From the NCBI GenBank assembly GCA_015183035.1, contig JACZZP010000006.1:930001-994000 (forward strand): a DNA stretch of 64,000 nucleotides, written 5' to 3'. The DNA comes from Meloidogyne chitwoodi. Lineage: Eukaryota > Nematoda > Chromadorea > Rhabditida > Meloidogynidae. Of the stretch, positions 39,854-52,400 are shown piece after piece; position 1 is the first letter of the stretch, and each line of letters opens with the position of its first letter. The position numbers and the translations under genes were made by a program. Under the pieces are notes generated by a model. The model was not told where the DNA came from and made no database searches. It saw nothing but the letters and a program-made list of their open reading frames with translations.

Positions 39854-40155
39854 ATTAATTAGGACAACCAAAATTTTAAAGGAAAATTTAAAATCTCATG
39901 TATTTATTGTCCGATACTTTATTTGTATTATTCTATTTTAATTTATAAAAGATTTTTATTTGATTTTTTGCTTTTTCAATCCTTTTTTGTTATATTTAAC
40001 TAAATCTTATTTAAATACTACTAAATTCAAATTTTAAAAATAAGATTTGATTTAATTGAAAATTTATTTAAAAATAAGATAGCTAGGAGACGATTTGTCA
40101 GAAGAAACATTAAACTCTAAAAAATGTTAAATTTTTGTTGAAACTTGTGAATATC
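39854..40155. other. 3' flank of copy A
   Basis: An AT-rich 3' flank with no gene. It ends at the mariner-like element that occupies most of the A/B spacer. Confidence 0.4.
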
Positions 40156-40157
40156 TA

Positions 40158-41332
40158 TTAGGTCGGGCCATAATTAGTGTCGCTTTTTTCTTTTGTTTAT
40201 AAAATTTCCAAAGTTCAACATAAAAATTTTAAATTTTATATATGAATTTGTTTTTGTGTTTTCTAATAAAGCCCAAAATTTTAAATTTTTTGGTACGGTT
40301 AACCTAAAGTTATGATCGAAAATATCGAACTTGTCAAACTGCAGAAAAAATTTTGTTCTTGAAAACTGTTTCGAAATGATTGACAAATTATATATCATTC
40401 GAAAGCTCTTTGAAAGCCTTATTAGACGGCAAATAAACGGAGGTTCTCAATGTCTTAAATATGGTTTTCTGAAAGGTCGGAATCCGAATTCCGGGTTCGA
40501 CCGATTTACAGGAATGAGATTCTAGATCAAGTCAAATATTATATGCGCTTTCGAATTCTGTTTAGTTCATCCCGATCGGATTATTTTACACAAAGTTAGA
40601 GAATTCACATTTTCGAGCCAGGAAAATTGGGCAGTGGAAAGTTGGGCAGTGGTATATTGGGCAGTGGAAAATTGGGCAGTACTCGGAAAATTGGGCAGTG
40701 GAAAATTGGGCAGTGAAGAAACAGTACATAAACTTAAAAGAAAATACAAAAATACATGAAAATTCAAAAATAATGGAAAATTCAAAAATAATGGAAAATA
40801 CAAAAACACATCAAATACAACTATCAGTAGAACATTTTTTAAGTGTTTTTGTATTCCTTGTATTTTTGTATTTTTCCTGTATTTTTGTATTTTTCCTGTA
40901 TTTTTGTATTTTTCCTGTATTTTTATATTTTCCATTATTTTTGAATTTTCCATTATTTTTGAATTTTCCATTATTTTTGAATTTTCATGTATTTTTGTAT
41001 TTTCTTTTAAGTTTATGTACTGTTTCTTCACTGCCCAATTTTCCGAGTACTGCCCAATTTTCCACTGCCCAATTTTCCGAGTACTGCCCAATTTTCCACT
41101 GCCCAATTTTCCGGGAGCCCACATTGGCTTTTGGGGTGAATGTGTAAATCAAAAACAGTATACCTTACATTTGCGACCATAACTTTAGAACTATCGAACA
41201 AAAAAATTTCAAATTTTGGGTTTCATTAGAAAACAGTTAAAATAATTTTTTACAAATTTTCAAATTTCTATTTACACAATTGAAAATTTTATGAGCAAAA
41301 AGAAAAGCTACATTAATTATGGCCCGACCTAA
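40158..41332. mobile_element. Mariner-type foldback element (1,175 bp)
   Basis: The ends are TTAGGTCGGGCCATAATTA and its inverse, each flanked by TA (40156-40157 and 41333-41334), typical of mariner termini. The inverted repeats extend imperfectly for about 170 bp. The interior is a second, near-perfect palindrome (about 40620-41115) built from a GGGCAGT-containing unit of about 15 bp and AT-rich ATGGAAAATTCAAAAATA units. No transposase is present. It fills the tail-to-tail spacer between copies A and B. Open frames read across it are products of the repeats. Confidence 0.8.
40620..41115. repeat. Palindromic minisatellite arms
   Basis: The left arm (40620-40812) holds tandem copies of GGAAAATTGGGCAGT and then units ending in ATACAAAAATACATGAAAAT. 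The right arm (about 40920-41115) is its reverse complement. The loop between them contains TGTATTTTTGTATTTTTCC repeats. The long arms could form a stable hairpin or cruciform. Confidence 0.8.
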
Positions 41333-41501
41333 TAAATAAATTAAAACACTTTATTCAAATTAAGAAATCATTTTATTAGAAATAAAATAAAGTAATTAAA
41401 TGATTTATATAAAAGAATGTTGTAATGTTCATAATTTAGGTAATATCACTTTTTTATTCATATATTATAAAGTTTAATGGTTAAATAATAATTGTAAATT
41501 A

Positions 41502-44500
41502 TTATATAGGTTCAGGACTAATTCCAATCACACCACCAAATTGATTTGTATCACCAGAATGTCCAAGTAACCAAAATGTTTCCATAACTCCTTTTCCTTT
41601 AATAATAACTTCTCCTCTAGGTTCAGTTACATAACCTCCAATTATATTTGTTAAATAATGATTGGCTGTAGTTGAAATATGAATACGTCCAGCTGAAAAT
41701 ATTTAAAAAAAATTAAATAAATTCTAATAAAAACAAACGTTTTCCATTAGATTCCATTCTACTAGATGTATTTACTGTATCACCAAATAAACAATAACGT
41801 GGCATAGTTAATCCAACAACACCAGCTACTGCTGGTCCTTTAAAATAAATTAATTAAAATTATTTAATAACAAAAAAACCAGTATGAAATCCAATTCGTA
41901 AATTAACACGTTCATTTGGTAAATGATCAACTCGAAATGTTGAAACTGTTCTTAAAAAAGCAAATGATAATTCAGCAATTTCCTTAGCATGATCATTTCC
42001 ATTTTTACGAGGAATTCCAGAACAAACTAAATAACCATCACCAATTGTTTCAACTTTATAAACATCATGACTATCAATAATTCCATCAAATGCTGTATAA
42101 AGACCATTTAATAAATTTACAACCTTTTTTAATATTTAAATTATATATTTAATTTAAATATTTAATAATAACTTGTAAAGGTGAACATTTACTAGCAAGT
42201 GTTGTAAATGAAACAACATCAGAAAAGAATATTGTTGCTGCACTAAATTGTTCTGGTTCAACAAATTCCCCTAATTTTAATTTATCAGCAACTTGTCTTG
42301 GAAGCATTCTATATAAAAGAATATCACTTTTTCTTTTTTCTTCTACTAATTCTCTAGTTCTTTCTTCAACTTCTTGTTCTAATGAACTTGCATATTGTTC
42401 TAACATTCCAAAAACATAATCCATTAAATTTTGATTTCCATTAATAACCATTTGTTTAAGCATTGAACGAACTTGATCCATTTTTGGTCTTTCAGAAGGA
42501 TTTTCACTCCAACAATCACGAATTAAATGTAACTATAAAATTAAATTGTTTGTTAATTTTAAAATGATGTATATATTACCAAATTACTATTAACATCCTC
42601 TCTTGGATGTAATTGGGGACGATGTGGAATTGACACATTTGATCGTTTCAACCGATAAAAAATTTCTAAAAAATATTATTATAAGTTTTATTTAATGTCG
42701 AACTAATTAAAATTTAAAATGTTTATTTCTTTTTTAGTGTTTCGTTCTAGAAATAATTGACCTAATAATTGAAAATTTTGGTCAAAACATTTTCCAGAAA
42801 AATTACAATCATTTATTTTTTAAACTTGTGAAAGGCTGTTGTTAAGTGGTTAATGCGACAATACTATGCATAACAGCCTTGTCTGAGTTCCCTTCATTAG
42901 GTTAGACATATATTTTGTTTAAAAACACAAATTTTAATAAAAACACTATGAAACGATTAACAAAATTTTCTAATTTTAATCCCTAATTAATTATAAAATT
43001 AAGTATATTTTACCATCAACATCATCTTCTCTTTCAACTCCATTCCAAACAGTTTCTCTATTAACTAATTCACAACAAATTATAGCAAAACTATAAATAT
43101 CTCCTTCTTTTGTTTCTTTACGATTATTTTCTCTTAATAATTCTGGTGCAGTCCAAAGTAATTCTTTTTTTTAATAATAAATTAAATTAATAATATTTTT
43201 TAAATTTACTTTTTTTAGTCATTGGTTGACTTTCTCTAATCATATTTAAACCAAAATCACTAATTTTAACCTGCCAACGATCATTAATTAAACAATTTTC
43301 TGAAGAAAGCATTCCATGTGATCCAATAAATGATTGATGTAAAGCTATTAAACCACTAGCTATATCTCTCATTAAAGTAAACATTACAAAAGAATCACCA
43401 ACATATTGCTCTTTCGCAATTAGATCCTAATTATATTAATTTAACTTATTTAAATTAAAATATACCTTTAAACTTCCTCTTTGACAATGTTTCCAAATTG
43501 AATATAAAATTGGTGAATCTGTGCATAATCCACAAAATTTATTTAAATTATCATGATCTAATTGACGAATCTTTTTAAGAAAATAATAAATATTTTGGCA
43601 CTTGTGCAGAACGGGGGCTCTTTTGCGGATTTTTTGCGGACTTTTCTATTATATAATTTATTAATATAGGTATATTATTTGATTTTTGCTTTAAGGCAAT
43701 TAAAAGGAGTTAATAGACTAACAAAAAGGTGCAATTGTTTCTTAACTAGTCATTTACATTATTGTTCATCAATTATTTAGAAAAATGATTCAAACTCTTC
43801 AAAATTTTACTTTGTTACAATTATACAACAAGATCAGCTTACCAGACGAGGAATTTCAACAATGGTTGGTAGATCTTAAATTGCGTAGAACCTGTGATTG
43901 TGGGAGGAAAATGTGTCTGGAAAAGAGAAAAGATAGATGTTCAACATGGCTGTTGCGCAAAATGGATTTGGAACTGCGAAACAACACTTGAAGCTACATT
44001 CATGAATTTGTTTGGAGACAACGTTTTAATGGTCAGATTGTTTTTTCCATTTAATCTCACAAATTGTCAATCATGATTCTTATTTGTGTGAATAAAATCT
44101 ATTAACTCCTTTTATTTGCCTTAAAGCAAAAATCAAATAATATATACTAATAAATTATATAATAGAAAAGTCCGCAAAAAAATCCGCAGAAGAGCCTCTC
44201 GTTCTACACAAGTGCCAATATTTTATATATTTTAATAATTACCTTTCTTAATTTTGTTAAATCTTCATTAAATATTCTAATTCTAACTTGATATTTAATA
44301 GCAAAAACAATTTCTTTATTATATAAAAAATGGGCATAATTATCTGTTTCCAATTTTTTATTGTCCATACTTGTTAATTTTGTACTCCCTCCTATATTAT
44401 AAGTAAAATAAAATTAATAAATTTTTAAAATTAGTAAATAACCAGATTGACTGCTTTGCAAACTCTTCATGCTTTTATTCATTTCTAAACTTTTAACATC

Positions 44501-47500
44501 TTCTGTACTTTTCATTTCTTTTAAATTTCTTAATTCACAGAATGGAATTATACATTCACGTGTTAAACGATCTTTTTCACGCATTTTTTCACTTAATATT
44601 ATTTATTTATTCTATCATATAAAATATATTTAAAAAAATATCTCACCGAATAGCATAACCAATTCCACCCAAAGTAGCAACTAATAATAATAAAACAAGT
44701 CCACTACCAATTAATATATATGTTGTTACATTTTGTGGACATTCTGTTCCTGTATATCCACAAATTGGTTTATATAAAGGTCTTTTTCCTCCTCTATTTG
44801 CCCAAAGAATAGATTCATCATTATAATTTTTTGTTATCTGCTGCTTGATTTAAATATATTTTTTAATTTATTTTTAATTATTTACCAATGAATTATTTGT
44901 AAAAGAAAGTTGCATTATGCTATTTGGTTGATCTGAAATATCTAGCATTGTAACAACAAATATTGGTTCTCTATCCCCATTTTCATCTAAAATAACATCT
45001 CCAGTTTCACCTAAAATTAATTGTTTTTAAATTTCTAAATGTTTATATTTTACCTTTAAAACTTCCTTTACTCATATTATTAATTAATGTTCCATTTCTA
45101 GCCAAATCTTTATTTAAATAACCAAACTTTTCTGTTGTTTTATTCAAAGATCTTAAATAAGCATATGTTGCATCATGTAAACTACGAGAATATGAAGCGG
45201 GCTTAAATTTAATTATTTTAACTTAACGAAAAAAACAAACAATTTGATCATTAGGTCCACCCATACATTCATTTACACAATTAAATGGAGGTTTTCCAAA
45301 TTCATTTGTCATTTGAGCCATAAAAGCATCAATTTGAGAACTAGACTCATTTTCCAAATCAATCTATTTTAAAATATAAAATATACAACTATTCCTTTTA
45401 TTAATACAATAATTATTCTTCTAGCAGCTTTTAAAGCATCTTCATCAAGTCCATCATTAATTCCATTTGTTGTCATCCAAAAATCATTATATTTTGATGT
45501 ATTTGTTCCTGTACTCACTAAATTATCAATTTTTAGGTTGCAGGAAATTTGCGCCGTTGACATTTGCGCCGCGACACTTGCGCTGCGACTTATGCACCGC
45601 CGACATTTGCGGCGACGACTTTTGCGCCGGAAATTTTTTAAAACGCGACATTTGCGCCGTCCTTAAATTAAAAAAAAAGTAATATTAGATTTAAAAAATT
45701 AAATTTTAAAAAGAATTAAGTCTAAAATGATTTTAAAATTAAATTTAATCATTTATTGAAAAGATATTATTAAAATTTTCAACAGCCTAACATTTGAAAT
45801 ATTAATTAAAGAAAACTTAAACGAAGATTATATCTTCGACTTTTCGAAAAACTCAGAACGAAGCAATTTACAAAAAATATGTTTATATACTAAAGGAGAT
45901 TTGAAAGAAATACATAGGTAAATCTCAAAAAAATATGAGCATCTTCTTGCTTTATGCTCTGACTGCAGCTATATTTGTGCAGTTAAATATTGAAAAGAAT
46001 GAATATTTAGAATCTTATTCGGATTTAATTAGTTGATACATTTTAGTTTAATTTTTTTAATTTAATTTTTTAATCCTTTAATAAATACATATTACTTTTT
46101 TTTAATTTAAAGACGGCGCAAATGTCGCGTTTTAAAAAATTTCCGGCGCAAAAGTCGTCGCCGCAAATGTCGGCGGCGCATAAGTCGCAGCGCAAGTGTC
46201 GCGGCGCATAAGTCGCAGCGCAAGTGTCGCGGCGCAAATGTCGTCGCACCCAATTTTTATACACTTAAATATTACTTAAAATATTAGAGCCTATTTACTT
46301 AAAAATGGATAGAAAAATAAAACAAGATTTTATTGAAATATTTTATCTATGCGATTAAATTCTTAAATTTTGATTATTTCCAAAATCTTTTTCATATCAA
46401 TGAAAAAGAGAGCATCAAGTATCGGCTTTAGTTTTCTAATTTCCTAACGATATTCTAAAATTTGTGTTCACTTCCTAAATATTATTACATTTATTTGATG
46501 ATAAATTTTAATTTAAAAATTAATTTCTAATTGAAGGCGTGGAAAAACCTGTTCATAGTTCCCAGAAAAAAAATTGGTCGAGTCATTGTCATTCGAAAGA
46601 GCTTGTCAAGCTGAGTCGAATGACATCAAAATCGACGAGTCGCTCCAACTTTGAGCCAAGTTACAGGTCCCTGAAATTTGAAAAACCATAGGGGGGACTA
46701 AGCTCATTTTGGAGTGAAAAATTCGATTATACAAATGATAGCTCATTCGAAAGTGCTCTTCGAGACCTATCGAAAGAAACCAAAATCAGTTTGATTGAAC
46801 GATTATGAACAAAGTTATGAAGGATCGAAGTTTGATGGAAACACGCCAAACTTGGACCTATAGCGAGTGTTTTATCACTTCTTCGTGTGGGAGCCCATCC
46901 CTGGTTGGCTTTTGGTACATGCGTCATTCTACTGCGCAAATTACAACAAAATAATTAATTCAGTGAAAATAATTTAATTGCAGCCGCGGTAATCACCTCA
47001 AAAGAGCTTACTCCCCCCTATGGTTTTTCAAATTTCAGGGACCTGTAACTTGGCTCAAAGTTGGAGCGACTCGTCGATTTTGATGTCATTCGACTCAGCT
47101 TGACGAGCTCTTTCGAATGACATATGACTCGACCATTTTTTTTTCTGGGAACTATGAACAGGTTTTACCGAAGGCGTTCCCGGTCCAACGTTGCCAACTT
47201 TCACCATATTTTTTCAGATATATAAATTAAAAAATATTTATTTTACCTTGTTGTAACATTCCAAGATTTCTTACTTGTGCAATTATGAAAACAAATTCAT
47301 TGCTTTGAGCTATTCCTGTATCTTTTATTGCTAACAAAAATTCACGTCTTATATCAACTGAATCTACATTGACTACAACAACTTAATAAAATAATTTATA
47401 AAATTATTAAAATTTTAAAACTTCTTGAACGGTTTCTTAAATGTTGGAGAATATTTTGAATGCTTTCTGGCGTTGGAATTATTTGCTGATTATATACAAT

Positions 47501-48501
47501 TGTTAAATTTGGATTAGAATTAACAACATTTTCAAAATCTTGTGGAAAGTGTAAACCTACTCTAAAAATTTAATAAAATTATAATTTTAATTTAAGACCT
47601 ATTATTAACAATTAATAATATCTATTTATTCAATTACCTTCTAATATTGTCTGGAATATAAACCAATGATACTTCATACCACTGATATAGCATAAGAACA
47701 GCTTCGACAGCTTTAGCAAGGCTAAAAATTAAAATTAATATCTAAATATATAATTATAAAACAAAAATATAAATAAATTTATTATAATAAACTAACAGTT
47801 TTGTGCTAGTGTTAACATTTGTTGTTGTTGGATAAACAATATCATCTGAAAATACTGTAGCTACCGATGCTCCCCACAAGAAAACGGGAAGATTGTAAAA
47901 GCCTGGAGATAAACTTGAATCGATTGCCGCTTAAAATTAAAATTTAGTTTAACAAAAAATTTAAAAATAATATTGAATTATAAAATATTTTAAATGTTTT
48001 ATTTTACAAGTAACACAAGGTGGTCCAATAATAACATCAACATTTTCATTAAGAATTAATTGATTTGCATAACCAACAGAAAGTACTTGATCACAATCAC
48101 ATATTAACCAAGTAAATCTTTAAATAAATAAATATTTTTAATTATAAAAACACATACGTAAAATTAACATTATCAATTAAATGTTCATTTCTTGCTCTTT
48201 GAATAGCAATTGAAATAGCTGGGGCACTTTGTCCAAAACCATAAGCAGCTCTGTATTGACTAGCATTTGCACCTAATATTCCTATTTTTAATTGAAGTTG
48301 TTGTTGTTGTGATAAATTTATTGAAGAAGAAGAAGAAGTTATTATTTGTTTTGGTTGAGTTGTTGTTATTGTTGAAGATGTTATTGGAGTCGTTGTTTGT
48401 GTCACTATTAATGTTTTAGTTGCTAAAACACTTTCAGTGAAATTTTGACAAAAAATATTTTCAAAATTTATTATTATAAAAATGAATAATAAATTTCTCA
48501 T
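41502..48501 (-). CDS. Receptor-type guanylate cyclase, copy B
   Basis: The same architecture as copy A, read leftward. The start [20 protein letters not shown] is a signal peptide, followed by a Thr/Ser/Gln-rich linker and [20 protein letters not shown]. Extracellular exons run to a juxtamembrane [20 protein letters not shown] and a TM segment ([19 protein letters not shown]). The kinase-homology and cyclase exons (42149-42481 and flanks) are identical in protein to copy A over at least 110 residues. The exon before LIRDCW differs ([20 protein letters not shown]), and the tail is [19 protein letters not shown]. The gene spans 7 kb because three transposons sit in its introns (43597-44216, 45536-46251, 46541-47169). 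All exons remain open, so it looks functional. It is head-to-head with copy C. Confidence 0.9.
42815..42905. repeat. Hairpin sequence in copy B intron
   Basis: AAGGCTGTTGTTA is followed about 30 bp later by its near-complement CATAACAGCCTT, then TGTCTGAGTTCCCTTC. The GTTAAGTGGTTAATGCG portion has a slight resemblance to a tRNA A-box, so a decayed tRNA-derived sequence is possible. It occurs in the intron preceding the variable exon and is absent from the matching introns of A, C and D. Confidence 0.3.
43597..44216. mobile_element. Merlin (IS1016/ISXO2-like) element with deleted transposase, 620 bp
   Basis: The element begins GGCACTTGTGCAGAACG and ends with the inverse (CGTTCTACACAAGTGCC). 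The inverted repeats reach about 130 bp, including TTGCGGACTTTTCTATTAT and GCTTTAAGGCAA. It is flanked by an exact 8-bp duplication, AATATTTT (43589-43596 and 44217-44224). The length of the duplication and the protein remnant fit the Merlin superfamily. It sits in an intron of cyclase copy B, at a position where A and C share a different 184-bp intron, so the exon reading is unaffected. Confidence 0.85.
43785..44057 (+). pseudogene. Internally deleted ISXO2-like transposase remnant
   Basis: The N-terminal part reads [20 protein letters not shown] and continues [11 protein letters not shown], the helical start and C-x-C zinc-ribbon opening of ISXO2-like transposases. After a single in-frame TGA (43989-43991) the same frame continues [16 protein letters not shown], which resembles the family's C-terminal end (EFxWRxRF). 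The catalytic core between these parts is missing, so the protein cannot function. The two ends being fused in the same frame indicates that the element arose by internal deletion of a complete one. Confidence 0.7.
45536..46251. mobile_element. GC-rich foldback MITE with 8-bp target duplication
   Basis: The ends are GGTTGCAGG... and ...GTCGCACCC, flanked by an exact AATTTTTA duplication (45528-45535 and 46252-46259). Each arm (about 150-180 bp) carries tandem units such as GCGCCGCGACACTTGCGCTG and GACATTTGCGCC. The arms are inverted to each other, and the centre is ordinary AT-rich DNA. No transposase is seen. It lies in an intron of cyclase copy B. The 8-bp duplication fits hAT or Merlin, but the superfamily is not decided. 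Confidence 0.75.
46541..47169. mobile_element. Inverted-repeat MITE in copy B intron
   Basis: The ends are GGAAAAACCTGTTCATAG and its inverse, with an exact 8-bp duplication GAAGGCGT on both sides (46533-46540, 47170-47177). Arms of about 170 bp include GTCATTCGAAAGAGCTTG and TTTGAGCCAAGTTACAGG. The central part (GTTGGCTTTTGGTACATGC, TTGCAGCCGCGGT) is shared with the element at 52726-53294 and, in part, with 62085-62400, so these form one family. Confidence 0.8.
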
Positions 48502-49431
48502 TTAAAATTTTTATTAATATAATATTATTTAAATTAAGATTTTAAAATTGTTTTTTAAATAAAAGCTATAATATTTAAAATAGGTATATATTTATACCTT
48601 TTATATATTTAGAAAATTAAGTTTAGTTAAAGAAGCCTTATTTCCATTATTTAAAAATATTTTTAACATTCGTCACATAAAATTTAAAAATCAAATAAAA
48701 AACTGAAGGATTTATATTATAACTTAACTACGCCAATTATGAACTTTAAAAAATAAAAAAAACTTACGCATTATAAATATTTATTTTTGAATTTAATCTG
48801 ACAAAAAAATATTTTAAATAAAAGTTCCTCATTGGTTTATTTTAGAAGCTGTAAATTAATATTTTAATTCATTATAAAATACTGTATTTTTATTTTATTG
48901 TAATTTAAATATTTAAATATGAATCCTTATTCAATTTTTTAATTTATTAATACCTACACCACCTACACATTTATAGTCCTTTTTTTTTAAATTTACAAAA
49001 ATAAGATTTCTATACACTTTACTAAGTATTAAACTTTTACTTATATTATTTATCAATAATATAATTATTAAATATTAATATATCTTTTTTTCTTAACTCA
49101 AAAACAATATTTTTATATCATAAGAGATTTTATAATTTCAAAAAATTCAATCACTTTTTATGATAGCAAAATTTAAGAAAAAGCTATAAGTTAACAACAG
49201 AATGTGTAATACATAATCCTTTTGTTATTTTTGGATTAAATTTTAAATGAAACCTTTGAAGCTAATTAAATTTTAAAATATTTAAAATGTAAATGTATAT
49301 AAATCTGCCTAAAATGGCATTTTGAACAGATTAAAAAATTCTAAAAAAAATTTAAAAAATTTAAGGATACTTATTTTTATGTCTTCATTTAATTTTCATA
49401 TTCTTAATATTCAAATTGAAATTTAAAAGAA
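48502..49431. promoter_or_regulatory. Divergent promoter region of cyclase copies B and C
   Basis: A 930-bp spacer between the two start codons, pointing outward. It must hold both promoters unless each is far upstream. It is AT-rich and is not itself an obvious palindrome, so the symmetry of the two genes does not continue through it. No known motif was identified. Confidence 0.45.
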
Positions 49432-52400
49432 ATGTTAGGAATAAATTCCAGATTTATGGCAATTTTTCTAATTTTTATTCTTGTTTGCTTTGATTTAAAT
49501 TTAAAATTAGTTTCTACTCAAAATATTTCAACAGCTACAACTATTCTAAATAATAATTCATTAAAAACAACAATAACAACAACAACATCTCCTAAAATTA
49601 CTTCAAATACACAAATACCTTCAACAACAACAACACAATTAAAACAAATAATAACTTCTTCTTCAATAAATTTATCACAACAACAACTTCAATTAAAAAT
49701 AGGAATATTAGGTGCAAATGCTAGTCAATACAGAGCTGCTTATGGTTTTGGACAAAGTGCCCCAGCTATTTCAATTGCTATTCAAAGAGCAAGAAATGAA
49801 CATTTAATTGATAATGTTAATTTTACGTATGTTTTTATAATTAAAAATATTTATTTATTTAAAGATTTACTTGGTTAATATGTGATTGTGATCAAGTACT
49901 TTCTGTTGGTTATGCAAATCAATTAATTCTTAATGAAAATGTTGATGTTATTATTGGACCACCTTGTGTTACTTGTAAAATAAAACATTTAAAATAATTT
50001 GAATAAAAATTATTTTATATTTATTTAGCTGCAATTGATGCTGGATTACCTTCAGGTTTTTATAATATACCAATTTTTCTTTGGGGTGCAACAATTGCAA
50101 CTGTATTTAATGATAATGATATTTATCCAACAATGACTAATATTAATTCTAACACAAAATTGTAATTAATTTAAATTTTAGTTAATTTTTTTGCCTAATA
50201 TTTATTATTAAAAAATAAATAAATAAATTTAGCCTTGCACAAGCTGTTGAAGCTGTCCTTATGCAATTTCAGTGGTATGAGGTATCCTTAGTTTATATTC
50301 CAGACAATATTAGAAGGTAATTGAATAAAATTAATTTTTTATTTTTTTATAACTTTCTTTTAGAGTTGGGTTATTTTTTCCCCAAGATTTTCAAAATGTT
50401 GTCAATTCCAATTCAAATTTAACAATTGTTTATAATCAACAAATGGTTGATACAACAGCAAGTATGCATAATGCTCTTCTTCAAATATCAAATCGCTCAA
50501 GAAGTCTTTAAAATTTATTTTCATATGGATGTATTTTTTAATTTAGTTGTTGTAGTCAATATAGATTCAATTGCAACAAGACGTAATTTTTTGTTAGCAA
50601 TAACAGATATGGGAATTGCTCTAAGCAATGAATTTGTTTTCATTATTGCACAATCAAGATATCTTGGAATGTTACAACAAGGTATAATAAATATTTTTTT
50701 AATATAGGTAAATATATTTCTCTGAATATGTTGAGATTGTTCTTTTTCCTCTTTTTCGTAGTTTTTAAATAGGAAAACGATACGTCTTTATGATCGATTT
50801 AAAAAAATTTCTTTGGACTTCTTTTAATCTGAGGGCTTTGAATCTGGGATCGATTGTAGTTTTATTGTAGATGCTTTCACAAGCTACATGCATAACGAGT
50901 TTTTATATACAAATATGTAGAATGACATAGTTCTTCGGTCATTCTATAAAATGCAGAATCTGCGTAGAATTTAAACATGCCGCTTGTCTTGACTTATTTT
51001 AAATTAAGAAATTAATTGTTCAAACTTTAAATTACAATAGTAACTTTATTTATATTTTATAGTGACTTCTAGCTCAAATATATCAAAATATAGTAATTTT
51101 TGGTTGACAACAAATGGAATTAGTGATGGACGTGATGAAGATGCTTTAAAAGCTGCTAGAAGAGTAATTATTGTTAGTAAATTAATAAATATTTACCATT
51201 ATAAAAAAACTTTTTTTAAAATAAAGATTGACTTGGAGAATCAGTCAAATTCTCAAATTGATGTTTTTAATAGTAAAATGACAAATGAATTTGGAAAACC
51301 TCCATTTAATTGTGTAAATGAATGTATGGGTGGACCTAATGATCAAATTGTTTTTTATTTAATAATTAATAAATAATTAATAAAATAATTAAATTTAAGC
51401 CTGCTTCATATTCTCGTAGTTTACATGATGCAACATATGCTTATTTAAGATCTTTGAATAAAACAACAGAAAAGTTTGGTTATTTAAATAAAGATTTGGC
51501 TAGAAATGGAACATTAATTAATAATATGAGTAGAGGAAGTTTTCAAGGTAAAATATAAAATTAAAAAGAAATAAATAATTGTGACTTGTTAGACTAACTA
51601 CTAGAGATCGGCCAAATTCAAATATTTGTCAAATTTTTTCAAATATTTGATCAAATTTTTTTCAAATAGTTTGATTTGAATTTGATTTGACGTATTTTTT
51701 GTAAAATCAAATAATTTCAAATATCAAATATTATCAAATTGTTTGATTTGAATTTGATTTGATTTATTTTTGGGAAATCAAATATTTGATCAAATATCAA
51801 ATAATTTGAAATTATTTGATTTTCTGGATTATGTCTAATATTGGCATAATGTAAAAGGAAATATCGTGTGTCAGAGTGATAGAATAATTTTATATTCACT
51901 ATGTCTCCTTCTTTTACAAAGTATTTCTTATTTTTATGCATTTCTTTCCGTCCTTTGAAAAAATGCCAAAATGTCACAAAGGGGTGGTTGGACAAAATGT
52001 CCGTAAGGGTAAGTATTACAAAATGTAAGGGTAACTGTGAATCAGGTTTGCCGCGGGTTACCAGAAACGCGACCTTTTTTCGACTCGAAATCCGACCCGG
52101 AAAACCGACCCGACTCTTTCAGCATTACCCGAAACCCGACCCGAGGAATTTTCGAGACCCGAAACCCGACCCGACACTTGAGCTCAACCCGCGACAACTC
52201 TGGTGTGAATGATAAAAAGTAGAGACCGGAACGGGTCCGGGCCCCGTTTCCGGGCTCCTTTACCCGGTTTTTTTGGAGTCACCGGGTTTAAATCGGGACC
52301 CGGAATTCCGGGTTTACCCGGTTCGGGTCCCGGCCGGTCGTTTCATATTTAAAAACCCGGAATCCGGACCCGATTTTTTCAAAATTCCGGTCTCTAATAA

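Noticed and set aside
40567..41182. Open frames rich in MENSKIMEN or FLNFPLF repeats on both strands
   Set aside because: They are read through the palindromic minisatellite of the mariner-type element. The same peptides appear on both strands because the DNA is inverted.
45467..46264. Open frames with [21 protein letters not shown] repeats
   Set aside because: They arise from the tandem GC-rich units in the arms of a transposon inside an intron; the reading depends only on unit length.
48502..49431. Possibility that the B/C spacer is the centre of one perfect large palindrome
   Set aside because: The two halves of the spacer do not look complementary, and the first exons of B and C differ in their signal peptides, so the symmetry is between genes, not of the spacer itself.
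51901..52222. Open frames with repeated ETRPF/NPTR motifs
   Set aside because: They lie in nested MITEs with ACCCGACCCG repeats and show no protein family features.
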